Below are positions 49,578 through 52,538 of a stretch of 52,538 nt of DNA, in pieces; position 1 is the stretch's first letter; each line of letters opens with the position of its first letter. Under the pieces are notes generated by a model. The model did no database searches. It was not told the origin of the DNA and was given only the letters and a program-made list of their open reading frames with translations. Both the position numbers and the translations under genes were made by a program. The stretch covers positions 1 through 52,538 of the forward strand of contig JAPPBT010000010.1 of the NCBI GenBank assembly GCA_026702745.1. Reading direction: 5' to 3'. Source of the stretch: Gemmatimonadota bacterium. GTDB taxonomy: Bacteria > JAAXHH01.

Positions 49578-49631
49578 AACCTGCAGCATTGTTCTGAAAC
49601 CAGTAGTGCCTGTTCTGAAACGGGTTGCGCC
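49570..49631 (+). repeat. 20-21-bp tandem repeat, 3 copies, containing the DUF72 stop codon
   Basis: TGTTCTGAAAC occurs at 49570, 49590 and 49611. The first copy is the end of the DUF72 gene (Leu-Phe-TGA). The offsets of 20 and 21 bp mean the later copies are not all in the same frame. Confidence 0.85.
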
Positions 49632-51032
49632 ATGGGCAAATCACTCGTGATCGGATCGATCCTGCTGGCAATGTGCGCCTGCGCGGCGGACGCTCCGCCG
49701 GACGACGACGAAATACGGCTCACGCTCTGGACCCAGGACTACTGGGTCGGCGTCACCGGCCACGAACTGGACGGCGTCCCGCTGGATGACCCACGGCGGG
49801 CGCAGTACACCGTCAAGGACTGGTACAACAAGGTCGCCCGGGACTTCAAGGCGCGGTATCCGGACCGCAAGATCCACATCGACATCGAAACCCTCGACTG
49901 GACCAGCGGGTTCCAGAAGATCGATATCGCCGTGGCTTCGGGACGGCCGCCCGACGTCCTGATCAGCACGTCGGGCATCGCGTTGAAATACGCCCGGTTC
50001 GGACTCCTGGAAGCCTTCGACGACGATCTCTCCGAGGAAGACATCCGGGACTTCGGAACCTTCTACGGATTCAGCGAGTATGAGGGCAGGCACTACTTCC
50101 TGCCCTTCATCGGCGGCAACCGGTACATGGTGGCGAACCTGGAGGTCTTCCGGGAACGGGACGCGGTGCATCTGCTTCCGAGCGAAGGAGACCGGCTCTG
50201 GACCTACGATCAGTTCCTGGCCGCCGCCCGAGCGACGACCTTCGACCGCGACGGTGACGGCGAGGTCGACGTATACGGTTTCGCCATGCCCTTCCAGCGG
50301 AACTCCCCGCAGCAGGACCAGATGCCCTTTTTCTGGGGGCACGGCGCGCGGCAGTTCAACGACGGCGGCGACAGCCTGGTGATCAACAGCGAGATGGGGG
50401 TGAAGGCCCTGCAGTTCATGGTGGACCTGGAACACGTGCACGCCGTGGTCCCGAAGGGCTCCGCCGGGCTGCGCAACAACGACGTGACCGATCTGTGGAA
50501 CGCGGGCCAGTTAGCGATGCGCCAGGCTCATCACGGTACCCGGCGGTCCCATGAGCGCGCGCTGGAGACCGGCGTGATCGAGGAGGGGGTCATCGAACTC
50601 TATCCCATGATGTACCCGTCCCTGCCCGGTATCGATCCCGGCGCCTTCGTCGTGGCCGACTCTCCGTGTGTATTCAGGCAGGAGGACGAGGAAAAACGGG
50701 AACTTTCCATTGCCCTGGCGAAGTTCCTGACCAACACCCGCCACGAACGGGAAGCGGCCTACGCCATGTCCACTCTTCCGACCCGGTATTCCGCGCTGGA
50801 CGTCTGGGCCGACGATCCTTTCCAGCAATACGTTCTGCGCGTGGCGCGTTACGGCACGAAAGACGCCATACAGGGATACGGCATCCCACTGGTGAACATG
50901 ACCCTGAGCGCCTTCCAGGCCGCCATGTCCCTTCAGGCCACGCCGAAGAAGGCGCTCGACGACCTGGCCAGGCGGGGTAACCGGTTCATTCGCAGAGACA
51001 TCGAACGCCGCCTGCGCGCGGGGGCGGAGTAA
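49632..51032 (+). CDS. ABC transporter extracellular solute-binding protein (sugar type), lipoprotein
   Basis: A 466-residue family 1-type solute-binding protein. The N-terminus MGKSLVIGSILLAMCACAADAPP is a lipoprotein signal with a Cys near residue 15 or 17. TLDWTSGFQKIDIAVASGRPPDVLISTSG and GIPLVNMTLSAFQAAMSLQATPKKALDDLA are typical of sugar-binding proteins. The permeases downstream support an importer. ATPase gene not in the window. Its stop is duplicated by the 12-bp repeat. Confidence 0.88.
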   Translation: MGKSLVIGSILLAMCACAADAPPDDDEIRLTLWTQDYWVGVTGHELDGVPLDDPRRAQYTVKDWYNKVARDFKARYPDRKIHIDIETLDWTSGFQKIDIAVASGRPPDVLISTSGIALKYARFGLLEAFDDDLSEEDIRDFGTFYGFSEYEGRHYFLPFIGGNRYMVANLEVFRERDAVHLLPSEGDRLWTYDQFLAAARATTFDRDGDGEVDVYGFAMPFQRNSPQQDQMPFFWGHGARQFNDGGDSLVINSEMGVKALQFMVDLEHVHAVVPKGSAGLRNNDVTDLWNAGQLAMRQAHHGTRRSHERALETGVIEEGVIELYPMMYPSLPGIDPGAFVVADSPCVFRQEDEEKRELSIALAKFLTNTRHEREAAYAMSTLPTRYSALDVWADDPFQQYVLRVARYGTKDAIQGYGIPLVNMTLSAFQAAMSLQATPKKALDDLARRGNRFIRRDIERRLRAGAE

Positions 51033-51053
51033 GCGCCGGAGTAAGCGCCGGAG
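51021..51053 (+). repeat. 12-bp tandem repeat, 3 copies, containing the binding-protein stop codon
   Basis: GCGGAGTAA ends the gene; the next 12 bp (GCGCCGGAGTAA) repeat it with a second in-frame TAA; a third copy follows (GCGCCGGAGGGT) and supplies the ribosome-binding GGAGGG of the permease. Confidence 0.85.
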
Positions 51054-51065
51054 GGTCCCATCGTC

Positions 51066-51950
51066 TTGAGCTTTACTCGAACGATCTTCAAGGAACGCTG
51101 GGCCTACCTGTTCCTCCTCCTGCCCCTCCTGCTTTTCGCGGTCTTCAACATACTGCCCATGGCCGCGACGATCCTCCTCGGTTTCGCCGACTACTTTCCC
51201 GGTGGACAACCGGTCTGGACCGGCCTGGAGAACTACGCCTACGCGCTGTCGGACGACCTCTTCTGGAAGGCGCTGGGTATCACGGTCCTGTACACCTGCG
51301 GGGTGGTGCCCGCCAGCCTGCTGATCTCGCTGTTCCTGGCCTATGTCATCTTCGGACTGAAATACGCCTGGGCCCAGGTCATCTTCAAATCGGCGTTCTA
51401 CCTCCCGGTGGTGACGTCCGGGGCGATCCTCTCCCTGGTCTGGCTCTGGCTGTTCAACCCGGCCCGGGGCCTGCTCAACTACGTGCTGTCCTTTGCGGGG
51501 CTGGGACCCTTCCTGTGGACCAGCGATCCCCAGATGGCCCTGCCTTCGCTGATGTTCATGGCGATCATGGGCGGGCACGGCGCCGCCATCGTGCTGCTGA
51601 CCGCCGCCATGGGCGGCATCCCGGCAAGCTACTACGAGGCGGCGCGGCTGGACGGCGCCGGCCCGTGGCGCCAGTACTGGAAGATCACCCTGCCCCTGCT
51701 CCGCCCGACGGTGCTCTACCTGCTCGTCACCAGCACGATCGCTTCCTTCCAGGTGTTTACCCAGGTGCTCATGATGACGGGAGGCGGCCCGGACTACGCG
51801 ACGACCACGCTGGTCTATCTGATCTATACCGACGCCTTCGAGTACTTCGACTTCGGGAAGGCATCGGCCGAAGCGACCCTGCTTTCCCTGAGCCTGGCCG
51901 GTATCGCCGTGCTGCAGTACAAGTGGCTGGCCAGCGACGTGGAATACTGA
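51066..51950 (+). CDS. ABC transporter permease, MalF-type
   Basis: A 294-residue permease with six membrane segments. The EAA loop is YYEAARLDGAGPWRQYWKITLPLLRP (about 190-215). Partner of the binding protein and of the following permease. The start is TTG at 51066 with GGAGGG 10 nt upstream, as part of the 12-bp repeat. Confidence 0.9.
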   Translation: MSFTRTIFKERWAYLFLLLPLLLFAVFNILPMAATILLGFADYFPGGQPVWTGLENYAYALSDDLFWKALGITVLYTCGVVPASLLISLFLAYVIFGLKYAWAQVIFKSAFYLPVVTSGAILSLVWLWLFNPARGLLNYVLSFAGLGPFLWTSDPQMALPSLMFMAIMGGHGAAIVLLTAAMGGIPASYYEAARLDGAGPWRQYWKITLPLLRPTVLYLLVTSTIASFQVFTQVLMMTGGGPDYATTTLVYLIYTDAFEYFDFGKASAEATLLSLSLAGIAVLQYKWLASDVEY

Positions 51951-52005
51951 TACGAATCGCTGAAACCCACACGTCTCCGAATCAGGACGGATCTGTTACG
52001 AGGAT

Positions 52006-52538
52006 ATGTTGCAATACGTTTTTAAGGTCCTGCTCGCGCTCTTCGCCGTACTGACGCTGATGCCCCTGTACTGGATCGTCGTTACCGCGTTCCAGACTCC
52101 GTCGGTGGTCCTCGCCTTCCCGCCGAGCCTGGTGCCGTCGCCCGCGTCGTGGATCAATTTCGCCCGTTTGTTCAATAGTTCCGAGATCGGCACCTGGATG
52201 GCCAATTCCCTCATCGTGACGGGCACGGTGACGGCATCCAACGTGCTCCTCGGCACGCTCGCCGGCTACACGCTGGCCAAGAAGGTCTTTCCGGGGCGCC
52301 AGACGATCTTCTGGACGGTGATCAGCCTCATGTTCATCCCGAGCCAGCTGACCATCATCCCGCTCTACGCGCTGATCGTCCAACTGGACTGGATCAATAC
52401 CTACCAGGCGCTCATTGTCCCGGCGCTGATCATGCCCTTTTCCATTTTCCTGATGAAACAGTTCCTGCAGACGCTGCCCACGGAACTCATCGAGGCTGCG
52501 CGCATGGATGGTTGCGGGGAGTGGGGGGTATTTCAGCG
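52006..52538 (+). CDS. ABC transporter permease, MalG-type (cut by the window end)
   Basis: The first 177 codons of a second permease: MLQYVFKVLLALFAVLTLMPLYWIVVTAFQT, then NSLIVTGTVTASNVLLGTLAGYTLAKKVFPG and IPLYALIVQLDWINTYQALIVPALIMPFSIFLMKQFLQTLP. The EAA loop begins at ELIEAARMDGCGEWGVF and is cut by the window. ATG at 52006 with GAGGAT just upstream. It is 55 bp after the MalF-type gene. Confidence 0.9.
   Translation, partial: MLQYVFKVLLALFAVLTLMPLYWIVVTAFQTPSVVLAFPPSLVPSPASWINFARLFNSSEIGTWMANSLIVTGTVTASNVLLGTLAGYTLAKKVFPGRQTIFWTVISLMFIPSQLTIIPLYALIVQLDWINTYQALIVPALIMPFSIFLMKQFLQTLPTELIEAARMDGCGEWGVFQ

Overview
This window is a G+C-rich, densely packed bacterial chromosome segment with about 43 protein genes. 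I see no rRNA, tRNA, CRISPR array, transposase or phage gene. The mix suggests a Gram-negative, respiring, menaquinone-using bacterium of an FCB-type or candidate phylum (Latescibacterota- or Gemmatimonadota-like). The evidence is futalosine-pathway genes, a MoxR/DUF58/VWA/DUF4175 locus, a phytanoyl-CoA dioxygenase, a GerW-like protein and an OPT-like transporter. The phylum is inference; no marker gene is present.

Layout. 1-5.7 kb: the N-terminus of an acyl-CoA synthetase (minus), then an IorA-like ThDP protein and a STAS protein, bracketed by two class V PLP enzymes. 5.7-15.9 kb: a long minus-strand run of UbiD decarboxylase, YciI-like protein, purine/uracil-type permease with a fused RsbW-like domain, a repeat-containing unknown protein, an extradiol-dioxygenase-like VOC protein, mqnE, mqnC, mqnA and DUF362. 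Together mqnE/C/A and perhaps UbiD point to menaquinone synthesis by the futalosine route. 16.1-19.8 kb: a SelA-like PLP enzyme and Tex. 19.8-23.9 kb: a three-subunit xanthine-dehydrogenase-type molybdenum hydroxylase operon with a MoaD/ThiS-like protein. 24.2-26.3 kb: DUF815 ATPase and a Gfo/Idh/MocA oxidoreductase. 26.7-29.2 kb: a lipoprotein and an OPT-like transporter. 29.2-30.5 kb: GerW-like protein and lexA. 30.5-41.2 kb (minus): UXS-type epimerase, moxR, DUF58, VWA, DUF4175, histone-deacetylase-like and aldo/keto reductase genes. 41.5-49.6 kb (plus): phytanoyl-CoA dioxygenase, TIM-barrel isomerase, nitrilase, lipB, E1alpha, E1beta, E2 and DUF72. 49.6-52.5 kb: a sugar-type ABC importer, cut by the window end.

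The most unusual signal is not a gene. About twenty unrelated short tandem repeats (units 10-36 bp) occur at gene boundaries or in low-complexity linkers. In about eight genes the repeated unit contains the gene's own stop codon, so the last codons plus the stop are copied downstream. Most of these copies lie in the same reading frame. This is clearest after moxR, the DUF815 ATPase, the purine permease and DUF362. Other points to check are the permease with a degenerate anti-sigma-kinase-like domain, the IorA-like protein without its ferredoxin domain, a MoaD-like protein ending Gly-Gly-Ser, and a near-consensus promoter inside a long inverted repeat at 26.5 kb.

Starts were chosen by ribosome-binding site, conserved N-terminus and operon spacing. 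Where I departed from the longest frame, the entry says so. All functions are assigned by motif recognition, without database searches.
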